A DNA stretch of 64,000 bases. Source: Actinocrispum wychmicini. Its GTDB lineage: Bacteria > Actinomycetota > Actinomycetes > Mycobacteriales > Pseudonocardiaceae. Under the pieces are notes generated by a model. The model saw only the letters and a program-made list of their open reading frames with translations, made no database searches and was not told the origin of the DNA. Location of the stretch: NCBI RefSeq assembly GCF_004345645.1, contig NZ_SLWS01000006.1, positions 770,299-834,298 on the forward strand, read 5' to 3'. The position numbers and the translations under genes were made by a program. This document shows positions 35,470 to 44,059 of the stretch, one piece after another; the first letter of the stretch is position 1, and each line of letters opens with the position of its first letter.

Positions 35470-37110
35470 TCACTTCTGCGGGGCGGGCCGGTGCACCTTC
35501 ACCGACTCCTGCCCCACTTTGTCGGCGTCCATCGCGTCGGCCGGACGGTCCACGACCGACGAGCCATCGGCCGCGGTGAACTGCTCCTTGAAGTTGGCGA
35601 CCGCCTGGGACAGGCGCTCGATCAGCTCGTCGGACAGGTCCTTGGTGTCGCGGATCTCCTGCAGGATACCCGCGTGCTGGCGCCGCAGATGGTCGACGAG
35701 GTCGCGCTCGAACCGGCGGACGTCCTCCACCGGCACCGAGTCGATCAGGCCGCGGGTGCCGATGTAGATGGACACCACCTGCTCCTCGACCGGGACCGGC
35801 GAGTACGCGCTCTGCTTGAGGACCTGGTACAGCCGGTCACCACGGTCCAACTGAGCCTTGGACGTGGCGTCCAGGTCGGAGGCGAACGCGGCGAACGCGG
35901 CCAGCTCCCGGTGCTGCGACAGGTCGATCCGGAGCGAGCCGGAGATCTTGCGCATCGCCTTGATCTGCGCGGCGCCACCGACTCGGGACACCGACACCGA
36001 CACGTTGATGGCCGGCCGCTGGCCCTGGTTGAACAGGTCCGTCTCCAGGAAGCACTGGCCGTCGGTGATCGAGATGACGTTCGTCGGGATGTACGCCGAG
36101 ATGTCGTTGGCCTTGGTCTCGATGATCGGCAGGCCGGTCATCGACCCGGCGCCCAGCTCGTCGGACAGCTTCGCGCAGCGCTCCAGCAGCCGGGAGTGCA
36201 GGTAGAACACGTCACCGGGGTACGCCTCGCGGCCCGGCGGGCGGCGCAGCAGCAGCGACAGCGCGCGGTACGCCTCGGCCTGCTTGGTCAGGTCGTCGAA
36301 GACGATGAGGACGTGCTTGCCCTGGTACATCCAGTGCTGGCCGAGGGCCGAACCGGTGTACGGCGCGATCCACTTGAAGCCGGCGGAGTCCGACGCAGGG
36401 GCCGCGACGATGGTGGTGTACTCCATCGCGCCGTGCTCCTCGAGCGCCTTCTTGACCGCCGCGATGGTGGAGCCCTTCTGGCCGACGGCGACGTAGATGC
36501 AGCGCACCTGCTGCTTCGGGTCGCCGGTCTCCCACGCCTGCTTCTGGTTGATGATCGTGTCCACGCAGACCGTGGTCTTGCCGGTCTTGCGGTCGCCGAT
36601 GATCAGCTGGCGCTGGCCGCGGCCGATCGGGGTCATCGCGTCGATGGCCTTGATGCCGGTCTGCAGCGGCTCCTTCACCGGCTGGCGCTGCACCACGGTC
36701 GCGGCCTGCAGTTCCAGGACCCGGGTGTCGTCGGCGACGATGTCGCCGAGGCCGTCCAGCGGCTCGCCCAGCGGGTCGATGACCCGGCCGAGGAAGCCGT
36801 CGCCCACCGGCACCGAGAGGATCCGGCCGGTCCGTTTGACCTCCTGGCCCTCTTCGATGCTCTCGTAGCTACCGAGGATCGTGACGCCGATCTCGCGCAC
36901 ATCGAGGTTCTGCGCGACGCCGAGCACGCCACCGGGGAACTCGACCAGCTCGTTGGCCATCACCGAGGGCAGACCCTCGACGTAGGCCACGCCGTCACCG
37001 GTCGCGGTGACGGTGCCGACCTCTTCCTTCGTCACGTCCGGTGTGTAACCGGAGACGTAGTTCTCGATCGCACTGCGGATCTCGTCCGACGAGATCGTCA
37101 GCTCCGCCAT
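35470..37110 (-). CDS. atpA: F-type ATP synthase alpha subunit AtpA
   Basis: Non-catalytic nucleotide-binding subunit of F1; 546 residues. P-loop IIGDRKTGKTTVC, GYTPDVTKEEVGTVTATGDGVAYVEGL at the start and VISITDGQCFLETDLFNQGQRPAINVSVSVSRVGG in the core. A C-terminal extension of about 30 residues (DAMDADKVGQESVKVHRPAPQK) resembles the actinobacterial alpha tail, which in mycobacteria restrains ATP hydrolysis. Confidence 0.97.
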   Translation of the reverse strand: MAELTISSDEIRSAIENYVSGYTPDVTKEEVGTVTATGDGVAYVEGLPSVMANELVEFPGGVLGVAQNLDVREIGVTILGSYESIEEGQEVKRTGRILSVPVGDGFLGRVIDPLGEPLDGLGDIVADDTRVLELQAATVVQRQPVKEPLQTGIKAIDAMTPIGRGQRQLIIGDRKTGKTTVCVDTIINQKQAWETGDPKQQVRCIYVAVGQKGSTIAAVKKALEEHGAMEYTTIVAAPASDSAGFKWIAPYTGSALGQHWMYQGKHVLIVFDDLTKQAEAYRALSLLLRRPPGREAYPGDVFYLHSRLLERCAKLSDELGAGSMTGLPIIETKANDISAYIPTNVISITDGQCFLETDLFNQGQRPAINVSVSVSRVGGAAQIKAMRKISGSLRIDLSQHRELAAFAAFASDLDATSKAQLDRGDRLYQVLKQSAYSPVPVEEQVVSIYIGTRGLIDSVPVEDVRRFERDLVDHLRRQHAGILQEIRDTKDLSDELIERLSQAVANFKEQFTAADGSSVVDRPADAMDADKVGQESVKVHRPAPQK

Positions 37111-37158
37111 GTCTTCCCGCTCTCGCTTTCGTTACTTCAATGCTCTGGGGACCGGGTG

Positions 37159-37968
37159 TTATCCGGCCAGCCGGCGGCGCAGCGCGTCGATCCGCCCTGC
37201 CGCACTGCCGTCGATGATTTCGTCGCCCACCTTGATGACCAGCCCACCGAGCAGGTCCGGGTCGACCTCGATGTGCAGCGCGATCGGGCGCGAGTAGATC
37301 CGCTGCAGGGTGGCCGCGAGCCGCTCCTGCTGTGGCTCGGTCAGCGCCACCACGGACGTGACGTGGGCGACCGAGCGTTCCCGGCGCCTGGCGGCCAGGT
37401 CGGCCAGCTCCTCCAGGCCTTCCACGGCCCGGCGGCCACGCGGGTACGCGACCAGCGCCTCGGCCAGCTTCTCGGTGGTCGGATCCACTTTCCGGGCGAC
37501 GAGCGAACGCAGCAGCTCCAGCTTGCCCGCGACCGGCGCGGCCGCGTCGGACAGCATGCGCTCCAGTTCACCGTCGCCGGCGACGATCCGGCCGAGCCGG
37601 AACAGCTCGTCCTCGACCGTGTCCAGCCGGCCGGCGCGCTCGGCCCCGACCAGCAACGCGGTCCGGGCCAGCGACTCGATGCCGTCGACCAGTTCGCGCG
37701 GGTTGGACCAGCGCGACGAGACCACGGACTCGAGCAGGTCGACCGAGCCGGCGGCGACCTTGTCCGCCAGCAGCCGGCGGACCAGGTCGGTGCGCCGGGC
37801 GGGCTCGGCCGACGAGTCCGACAGCGCCCGGCGCAGCCCGGACTCCCGGCTCAGCAGGCCCACCACGGCAAGCAGGTCGTCGCCGAGGGTGTCGAACTCG
37901 GTCGAGTCGAGCAGTTTCAACTCGGCCGAGGCGAGTGCCTCCCGGCTCGCGGCGTGCAGCAGCGTCAT
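37159..37968 (-). CDS. atpH: F-type ATP synthase delta subunit AtpH
   Basis: Peripheral-stalk subunit joining F1 to the b stator; 269 residues, the longer actinobacterial form. The C-terminal LGGLVIKVGDEIIDGSAAGRIDALRRRLAG is diagnostic. Unlike in mycobacteria it is not fused to a b-type subunit. It begins 12 bases after atpF. Confidence 0.95.
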   Translation of the reverse strand: MTLLHAASREALASAELKLLDSTEFDTLGDDLLAVVGLLSRESGLRRALSDSSAEPARRTDLVRRLLADKVAAGSVDLLESVVSSRWSNPRELVDGIESLARTALLVGAERAGRLDTVEDELFRLGRIVAGDGELERMLSDAAAPVAGKLELLRSLVARKVDPTTEKLAEALVAYPRGRRAVEGLEELADLAARRRERSVAHVTSVVALTEPQQERLAATLQRIYSRPIALHIEVDPDLLGGLVIKVGDEIIDGSAAGRIDALRRRLAG

Positions 37969-37980
37969 CTCGTCCAGTCC

Positions 37981-38529
37981 CTACTTCTTCGCGGGTGCGG
38001 ACACGGAGTCCAGCTCTTCGAGGAAGCGGTCGACGGTCCCGCGCCTGCGGGCCTCCTCCTCCAGCGACTCGCCGACGATCCGGCTGGCCAGTTCGACCGC
38101 GGTACGGCCGAGTTCGGCCCGCAGCTCCGCGACGATCTGGGCCCGCTGCGCCTCCAGCTGGTTGCGCCCCTGCGCGACGATCCGGGCGGCCTCTTCCTGC
38201 GCCTGCTCGCGCAGTTCCGCGCGGATCTGCTCGGCCTCGATCCGGGCGTCGTCCCGGATCCGGGCCGCGGCGGCGTTGGCGTCCGCCAGCAGGTCCTTGT
38301 ACTTGCGCAGGTTCTCCTCGGCCTGGGCCTGCAGGGCCTCGGCCTTCTGGATCCCGCCTTCGATCTTCTCGGTGCGTTCCTGGTACAGCGACTCGAAGCG
38401 CGGCACCACGAACTTCCAGAGAACGAAGAGCAGCAGCCCGAACGCCACCAGCCCGAGGATGACCTCGGGGATCGCCGGCATCACCGGGTTGTGCTCGCTG
38501 TCCGCCAGCACGCTCACCTGTTTCAGCAT
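37981..38529 (-). CDS. atpF: F-type ATP synthase b subunit AtpF
   Basis: Stator subunit: one N-terminal membrane helix (VILGLVAFGLLLFVLWKFVV) followed by a long charged helix (AEENLRKYKDLLADANAAAARIRDDARIEAEQIRAEL region) that forms the peripheral stalk. 182 residues. ATG start at 38529. Confidence 0.95.
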   Translation of the reverse strand: MLKQVSVLADSEHNPVMPAIPEVILGLVAFGLLLFVLWKFVVPRFESLYQERTEKIEGGIQKAEALQAQAEENLRKYKDLLADANAAAARIRDDARIEAEQIRAELREQAQEEAARIVAQGRNQLEAQRAQIVAELRAELGRTAVELASRIVGESLEEEARRRGTVDRFLEELDSVSAPAKK

Positions 38530-38565
38530 GACTGCTCCCTACGAACTCGCCGGCCCCTGATCGGA

Positions 38566-38823
38566 TCAGCCACCGGACGCGATGAAGTAGAGGACCAGGC
38601 CGATCAGGGCGAGCACCTCGGTCAGAATGAAGGTCTGGAAGCCCAGGCCGCGCAGCTTGGCCTCGGCCTCCGGCTGCCGGGCGGTGCCGTTGATGACCGC
38701 GGCGAAGATGACACCCACACCGATACCGGGGCCGATCGCACCGAGGCCGTAACCGATCATCGCGAGACCCTTGTTGAGGTTCACAGTCTGGGCCTGCTGC
38801 GCAAGAACGAGTGCTGCACTCAC
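38566..38823 (-). CDS. atpE: F-type ATP synthase c subunit AtpE
   Basis: Rotor-ring proteolipid of 85 residues with two membrane helices. The polar loop is RQPEAEAKLRG and the proton-binding carboxylate is Glu69 in ILTEVLALIGLV. The segment GYGLGAIGPGIGVGVIFAAVI gives the glycine-rich first helix. Confidence 0.96.
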   Translation of the reverse strand: MSAALVLAQQAQTVNLNKGLAMIGYGLGAIGPGIGVGVIFAAVINGTARQPEAEAKLRGLGFQTFILTEVLALIGLVLYFIASGG

Positions 38824-38894
38824 TTCGATATTCCCTTTCGAGTTCGGTCCGCGACGGCGCGGATCCGGGTCCGTGTCACTGAAGCCCTACGTGC

Positions 38895-39674
38895 TCAGTG
38901 GTCTTCCGCCAGCGCGGCGCCGATGTATCCGGCGGTCAGCAACGCGAAGATGTACGCCTGGATAACCTGGATGAAAGCTTCGAGGAACGTCATCGCGATG
39001 GCGAAGGCCCACGCGAGGACCGAGACCGGCTTGAGCGGTCCGCTCGCCTCGGTCAGCAGGTACTCCCCACCGAGGGTGAACACCAGCAGGATCAGGTGGC
39101 CGGCGAACATCGCCGCGAACACCCGGATCGCCAGGGTGATCGGGTTCATGAAGAACTTGGTGAAGATCTCGATCGGCGTCAGCAGGATGTAGATCGGCTT
39201 CGGGATGCCCGACGGCATGAGTTGGTACTTCAGGTACTTGCCGATGCCGTGCTTGCGGATGCCCGAGAGGTGGTAGACCGGGTAGACCACGAACACCGAC
39301 AACGCGATCGGGAACCCGATGTGCGCGAAGGTCGGGAACTGCAGGATCGGGATGACGCCGAACAGGTTGTTCACCAGGACGAAGGTGAACATCGCCAGAA
39401 TCAACGGGACGTACGGCCGGAACTCCTTGGCGCCGATCTGTTCCCGGGCGATGCTGTTGCGGCTGAAGTCGTAGACGCTCTCGGCCGCGAACTGGAACCG
39501 GTTCGGCACGATCTTCAGCTTGCTCGCGGCGACCAGGAAGAACGCGGCGATAATGACGACCGACAGCACCAGCAGCACCATCGGCTTGGTGACGCCGCCG
39601 AAGATCGGGGGCAGGAAGAAATCATCGACGCCGGGCGGCACGAAGTCGCCGGCCGCCAGCCAGGTCATGCCCAA
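38895..39674 (-). CDS. atpB: F-type ATP synthase a subunit AtpB
   Basis: Proton channel subunit with several membrane helices; 259 residues. The essential Arg lies in NPITLAIRVFAAMFAGHLILLVF, and FRPYVPLILAMFTFVLVNNLFGVIP is the usual channel region. First structural gene of the atp operon; about 200 bases of leader separate it from the atpI-like gene. Confidence 0.95.
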   Translation of the reverse strand: MGMTWLAAGDFVPPGVDDFFLPPIFGGVTKPMVLLVLSVVIIAAFFLVAASKLKIVPNRFQFAAESVYDFSRNSIAREQIGAKEFRPYVPLILAMFTFVLVNNLFGVIPILQFPTFAHIGFPIALSVFVVYPVYHLSGIRKHGIGKYLKYQLMPSGIPKPIYILLTPIEIFTKFFMNPITLAIRVFAAMFAGHLILLVFTLGGEYLLTEASGPLKPVSVLAWAFAIAMTFLEAFIQVIQAYIFALLTAGYIGAALAEDH

Positions 39675-39870
39675 CAGGGGCTCCTTCCGGTTCTCCCGGC
39701 CGGCCGTGTGTCACACCACCGGGGGAATCGTCACGATCAGGACTTAAAGTACCTGACGTACTGCACGCTCTTTGCATCGGGGCACACCTGGTCACCGCCG
39801 CTGGCCGGGGCACCCGGTCGTGGGCACCATATCAGCAGGTCAGGAGCCAGTAAGACAGGCGTACTGGTGG
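39675..39870 (-). other. Gap between the atpI-like gene and atpB
   Basis: No gene is seen. The region probably carries a promoter or leader for the atp structural genes; I could not pick out a convincing -35/-10 pair or hairpin by eye. Confidence 0.3.
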
Positions 39871-40329
39871 TCAGTCCTCGGCGGACTTCGGGATGATCGT
39901 GGGCACCTTGGTCCGCTGGAAGGCGAGCGCCTCGGTGGTGGCCGTGACGATGATGGTGGCCAAGAGGGTGAACGCCAACGAGTTGCGGTGCAGCACCTCG
40001 ATGTCGCCGAGCAACGTCATCGCGAGCAGCAGGATGACCATCTTGAGGACGAACGCGCCGAGCACGGCGGCGATCAGCATGTTCGGGTTCATCCCCGCGG
40101 TCTGCCGCATCAACAGCAGTGTCGCCAGCGACGACAGGACGCCGATCGCGCCCCCCACCAGCGCGCCGAACACCCCGTGCCAGCCCACCAGCACGCCGGC
40201 GAGCAGCACGCCCAGCGCAATCGTGCCCAACGTCCACCACAGCGCGCCCCAGAACATGGCCGTGACCATCTTCATGATCACCGCGCGGTGGGTGTCGGGC
40301 TGCTTCTCAATCTCGAGGTTCTCGCTCAT
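39871..40329 (-). CDS. atpI: AtpI-like membrane protein
   Basis: 152 residues with four predicted membrane helices (for example WWTLGTIALGVLLAGVLVGW and VFGALVGGAIGVLSSLATLLL). Its position immediately before atpB identifies it as the AtpI-type protein, thought to assist c-ring assembly or ion supply. It overlaps the wecA stop by four bases (ATGA), so it is coupled to the preceding gene. Symbol is by position and topology. Confidence 0.75.
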   Translation of the reverse strand: MSENLEIEKQPDTHRAVIMKMVTAMFWGALWWTLGTIALGVLLAGVLVGWHGVFGALVGGAIGVLSSLATLLLMRQTAGMNPNMLIAAVLGAFVLKMVILLLAMTLLGDIEVLHRNSLAFTLLATIIVTATTEALAFQRTKVPTIIPKSAED

Positions 40330-41474
40330 CGCGCCCTCAGTCTAGGTATCGCCGAAACCACCAGAGCCACCAGTAGCCCGATCGCCATCACCCAGGCGAC
40401 CACCAATCCGTTGAACAGGCTGAGCGCCACCGCGCCGAACGCCAGGACGCCGGCCCACAAGTAAATGAGCAACACGGCCCGGCGCTGGGAGTGGCCGATC
40501 TCCAGAAGCCGGTGGTGCAGGTGCATCTTGTCGGCGTGGAACGGGCTCAGGCCGCGCCTGGTCCGGCGGACCACCGCCATCATCAGGTCGAGCAACGGCA
40601 CGAAAAGCACCGCGGCGACGACGACGAGCGGGGACAGCAGGCCGATGGTGTTGGACGGGCCCTGGTCGGTCGGGACCACCCGGCCGGCCGCGGACGTGCT
40701 GGCCGCGGCCAGGGTGAGGCCGATCAGCATGGAGCCGGAGTCGCCCATGAAGATCCGGGCCGGCTGGAAGTTGTGCGGCAGGAACCCCAGGCAGGCGCCA
40801 CCGAGCGTGACGGCGATGAGCGCGGGCGCGTAGTTGACGACGTCGTTGCCGCTCTGGGCGAGCAGGTGGATGGAGAACGCGCAGGTCGAGATGGACGCGA
40901 TCACCCCGATCCCGGCCGCGAGCCCGTCCAGCCCGTCGATGAAGTTCATCGCGTTGACCAGCACGAGCGCGAGGATGACGGTCAGCAGGCCGCCCTGGTT
41001 CTCGTCGAGCGAGATGAGCTGGCCGCCCGGACCGGTGTCGTTGCCGCCCCACGGCACCCAGACCAGCACCCACTGGATGCCGAACAGCACGATGATCCCA
41101 GCGGACAGGGTCTGGCCGGCGAACTTGGTCAGCGCGTCCAGCTCGAACCGGTCGTCGAGCATCCCGACCAGCACGATCACGCCGCCGCCGACCAGGATGC
41201 CCACCGGGTCCAGCGAGAAGTCGAACGCCCGGCGCAGCAGCTGCAGCTGGTGGGCGACGAGCATGCCGCCGCACACGCCCAGGTACATCGCCAGGCCGCC
41301 GAGCCGGGGGATCGGCTGGGAGTGCACGTCCCGGGCGCGCGGCACCGCCACCGCGCCGATCTTGAACGCGAGCAGGCGGACCGGGCCGGTCAGCAGAAAC
41401 GTGAGCGCCAGACTGGTCAGGCAGACCAGCAGGTACTCGCGGATCGGCAGGCCGGTGAAGGGGATGGTCTGCAC
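40326..41474 (-). CDS. wecA: Lipid-carrier phosphate GlcNAc-1-phosphate transferase (WecA/MraY family)
   Basis: 382-residue polytopic enzyme that moves GlcNAc-1-phosphate from UDP-GlcNAc to a polyprenyl phosphate, starting linker or arabinogalactan/teichoic acid synthesis. Family motifs: VLVGMLDDRFELDALTKF, NAMNFIDGLDGLAAGIG, FMGDSGSM and the C-terminal His motif HADKMHLHHRLLEIGHSQRR. Conserved partner upstream of atp genes in actinobacteria. GTG start at 41474. Confidence 0.93.
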   Translation of the reverse strand: MQTIPFTGLPIREYLLVCLTSLALTFLLTGPVRLLAFKIGAVAVPRARDVHSQPIPRLGGLAMYLGVCGGMLVAHQLQLLRRAFDFSLDPVGILVGGGVIVLVGMLDDRFELDALTKFAGQTLSAGIIVLFGIQWVLVWVPWGGNDTGPGGQLISLDENQGGLLTVILALVLVNAMNFIDGLDGLAAGIGVIASISTCAFSIHLLAQSGNDVVNYAPALIAVTLGGACLGFLPHNFQPARIFMGDSGSMLIGLTLAAASTSAAGRVVPTDQGPSNTIGLLSPLVVVAAVLFVPLLDLMMAVVRRTRRGLSPFHADKMHLHHRLLEIGHSQRRAVLLIYLWAGVLAFGAVALSLFNGLVVAWVMAIGLLVALVVSAIPRLRAR

Positions 41475-41527
41475 GGCCGCTCAGCCCCGCCGGCTCGCGA
41501 TCGGCACCGGATGCTCCTTTGCGAAGG

Positions 41528-42178
41528 TCAGGCTGGAGTCTGGACGTCGACGCCAAGCGTGTCGGAGATGTCCTGGCGGCTGACGGCGCCCTCACGCAGC
41601 AGCACCGGCTCGCCGCCGGTCAGGTCCACGATCGAGGACGGCACGGGGGCGCCTGTCGGCCCCCCGTCCAGGTATACCGCGACCGACTCGCCGAGCTGGT
41701 CGCGGGCCTCCTGCGCGGTGGCCGCGGGCGGGTGCCCGGACCGGTTGGCGCTGGACACGGCCATCGGGCCGACGTCACGGAGAAGTTCGATGGCCACCGG
41801 GTGCAGTGGCATCCGGAGCATGACCGTGCCCCGGGTGTTGCCCAGGTTCCAGGCCAGGCTGGGGGCGTGCTGGAGCACGATGGACAGGTCGCCCGGCCAG
41901 AACGCCTCGATGAGCTTGCGCGCGGCGTCCGGCACCGACAGCACCAGCCCGTCGACCGCCGTCCATGACCCGACCAGCACGCCGACGGGCATGTCCGGGC
42001 CGCGGTTCTTGGCCTCGAGCAGCGCACGGACCGCGCCGCCGTCGAACGCGTCGCATCCGATGCCGTAGACCGTGTCGGTCGGGACGACCACGAGCCTGCC
42101 GGACCGAACAGCGCCGGCGGCCGCCGCGAGCCCGTCCTGACGGTCCTCGCTGACGGAACAGTCGTACAGGGTGCTCAC
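41528..42178 (-). CDS. tsaC: L-threonylcarbamoyladenylate synthase (Sua5/YrdC/TsaC)
   Basis: Makes threonylcarbamoyl-AMP from threonine, bicarbonate and ATP for the t6A modification of ANN-decoding tRNAs. Motifs: VVVPTDTVYGIGCDAF, AKNRGPDMPVGVLV and SSANRSGHPPA. 216 residues from the GTG at 42178; upstream in-frame sequence is not conserved. Located between prmC and wecA in the conserved block. Confidence 0.92.
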   Translation of the reverse strand: MSTLYDCSVSEDRQDGLAAAAGAVRSGRLVVVPTDTVYGIGCDAFDGGAVRALLEAKNRGPDMPVGVLVGSWTAVDGLVLSVPDAARKLIEAFWPGDLSIVLQHAPSLAWNLGNTRGTVMLRMPLHPVAIELLRDVGPMAVSSANRSGHPPAATAQEARDQLGESVAVYLDGGPTGAPVPSSIVDLTGGEPVLLREGAVSRQDISDTLGVDVQTPA

Positions 42179-42567
42179 AGCCCGAACTCTATCGCTTCCC
42201 GATGATCCGGCCGCTCGCGGACCAGGCACGGTAACGCCTGCCTGCCCAGGGCGATGGTACCGACGCGATTCGGTCGGACACGGTCAGTGATCATCACGAG
42301 GCCGGCCCGATGGGACCGGGAGGATTCGCACCCTCCATAGTGGACAAATCAGAATACGCGGGAGGCATCGTGACCGACAGCCACTTCCCTGTGACCGTAA
42401 GCGATGTCGGGGCGACGACCGTCCACATCCGCACGCTGTACCCGTGACCCGGGGTGCGCGATCCGAGATCGGAGACCCGCCGGAGCCGGCGACGGTGCGT
42501 GGCCACTCGCCGACGGGATGTTACCTTGCGTGGTCGGTATCGAGCGGTCAGTGGGGAGGGGTTCACG
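42179..42567 (+). other. 389-base gap upstream of the membrane-anchored protein gene
   Basis: Only one possible tiny gene is seen here (42370-42447, listed separately). The rest carries the tsaC upstream region and probably the promoter of the plus-strand gene at 42568. No strong hairpin found. Confidence 0.4.
42370..42447 (+). CDS. Candidate 25-residue small ORF
   Basis: A GTG at 42370 follows GGGAGG (42359-42364) at a normal distance and opens 25 codons (MTDSHFPVTVSDVGATTVHI, then RTLYP) before TGA. The reading frame avoids rare codons and lies in an otherwise empty gap. No family recognised; it could be chance. Kept only because the ribosome site is good. Confidence 0.25.
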   Translation: MTDSHFPVTVSDVGATTVHIRTLYP

Positions 42568-43197
42568 GTGTCCCAGCGCGGTTCACGCTCACTGGCGGTC
42601 GCGTTGGCGATCGCTTGTGTCGCGGTGGCCGCGATCGCCGGCGTCGTGCTGCTCACATCCACCGCGCCAAGCCACACACAGCCGGGCGTCGAGCCACCGG
42701 CCGCGCTCGCCGCGCCCAGCACGGTCCCCGGCACCCAGCCGCCATCCGCGAAGCCTTCGGCGACAACGACATTCACCCCGGTGAAGGGCCCGAACGGGAT
42801 CACCACGGTGGTACCCCGAGGCTGGCCGCTCAAGCCGTGCCCGATCGCCGACTGCCAGGAGGTCGACGACCCCGTCACCCCGACCCGGTTCCTCCGGCTC
42901 GGCGCCACAGCGGCGCGCGGCGGCCGGCCGTTCGACGAACAGCTCGCGTACGAGCAGGAGTTCAGCGCCGGCCGGGCAAACTTCCAACGGGTCAAGCTGG
43001 ACGCCGTGTCCCAGCACGGCTTCGACGGCGCCGACTGGGAGTTCGAGTACGACCTCAACGGCGTCCGCCGGCACGTGAAGACCTTGCTGTGGCGCGCGAA
43101 CGGGATGGACAACTGGGTCTACGCGTCCGCGGAGCTGGCGGCCTGGCCGGACACCCGGGCGATCTTCGACAAGATGGCTGCTAGCGCTGTGCCATGA
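42568..43197 (+). CDS. Membrane-anchored extracytoplasmic protein, function unknown
   Basis: 209 residues: an N-terminal membrane anchor or uncleaved signal (LAVALAIACVAVAAIAGVVLL), a Pro/Thr/Ala-rich linker, and a compact extracytoplasmic domain (KGPNGITTVVPRGWPLKPCPIADCQEVDDP...YASAELAAWPDTRAIFDKMAAS). The domain looks like those on the outer side of actinobacterial Ser/Thr kinases, but no kinase is present. GTG at 42568 with GGGGAGGGG upstream. Its 3' end overlaps prmC convergently by 17 bases. Confidence 0.7.
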   Translation: MSQRGSRSLAVALAIACVAVAAIAGVVLLTSTAPSHTQPGVEPPAALAAPSTVPGTQPPSAKPSATTTFTPVKGPNGITTVVPRGWPLKPCPIADCQEVDDPVTPTRFLRLGATAARGGRPFDEQLAYEQEFSAGRANFQRVKLDAVSQHGFDGADWEFEYDLNGVRRHVKTLLWRANGMDNWVYASAELAAWPDTRAIFDKMAASAVP

Positions 43198-44050
43198 CCC
43201 TGCGGGCGGTGGCGAACCGCGGCCGGCCGGCCAGATCCCGATGATCGTCCACTTCGGACAGAACGCGTCTGGCGGCGAGCAGGGCCGGGACGGACTCGCC
43301 CTGGGTGTCGTCGTGTTCGATGCCGACAAGGCCACCCGACCTGAGCAGCCGGGCGGCGCAGCCGACGACATGCCTGATCACGTCGAGGCCGTCCGGGCCG
43401 GCGAACACCGCCTCGGCCGGGTCGTGGTCGGCCACCTCGGGTGGGACGGCGGTGTCGGCGGGCACGTACGGCGGGTTGCAGAGCACGAGGTCGACCGTGC
43501 CTTCCATGTCCGCCAACAGTTTCGGGTCGGTGACGTCACCGGAGTGCAGCCGCACCGGCGGGTCGCCCGCGTCGGCGCGTAGGTCCGCGTTGCGGCGGGC
43601 CCAGGACAGGGCCACGGGGTCCAACTCGACGGCGTGCACCACCGCGTCCGGCCGTGCGTTGGCGAACCCGAGCGCGATCGCCCCGGAACCGGTGCAGAGA
43701 TCGACGACCACCGGCGCCGGCCCGGCAACCTTGCGGCCCCAGTCCAGCAGCAAATCCGTCTCCGGCCGCGGCACGAACACGCCGGGTCCGACGGACACCG
43801 TGATGTCGCCGATCCAGGCGCTGCCGGTGATGTGCTGCAACGGTTCCCGGCCGGCCCGCCGGGTGACCGCCTTGCCAAGGGCGTCCACAACGGACGGATC
43901 GACCAACGGCACCAACGGAAGCCGGCCGCGGTCCACCCCGAGCACATGCGCCGCCAGCAGCTCGGCGTCGACCCGTGGACTGTCCACTCCGGCCGCTTCG
44001 AGAATCCGGGTGGCTTCGAGGATGGCCAGGCGCAGCGGGGTTCGGGTCAC
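43181..44050 (-). CDS. prmC: Release factor glutamine methyltransferase PrmC
   Basis: Methylates the Gln of the GGQ motif in release factors 1 and 2. Motif I is VVDLCTGSGAIALGFA and the catalytic NPPY is in LVLCNPPYVPADT; the N-terminal helical domain binds the release factor. 289 residues, nine bases downstream of prfA, its substrate's gene. Confidence 0.95.
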   Translation of the reverse strand: MTRTPLRLAILEATRILEAAGVDSPRVDAELLAAHVLGVDRGRLPLVPLVDPSVVDALGKAVTRRAGREPLQHITGSAWIGDITVSVGPGVFVPRPETDLLLDWGRKVAGPAPVVVDLCTGSGAIALGFANARPDAVVHAVELDPVALSWARRNADLRADAGDPPVRLHSGDVTDPKLLADMEGTVDLVLCNPPYVPADTAVPPEVADHDPAEAVFAGPDGLDVIRHVVGCAARLLRSGGLVGIEHDDTQGESVPALLAARRVLSEVDDHRDLAGRPRFATARRVMAQR

Positions 44051-44059
44051 CGAGCCAGC

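Noticed and set aside
35449..39192. 1247-codon plus-strand ORF across the atp genes
   Set aside because: It is antisense to atpA, atpH, atpF, atpE and atpB, which match their families exactly. High GC content leaves antisense frames open; the translation is compositionally biased (Arg/Asp/Gly/Leu/Val) with no domain.
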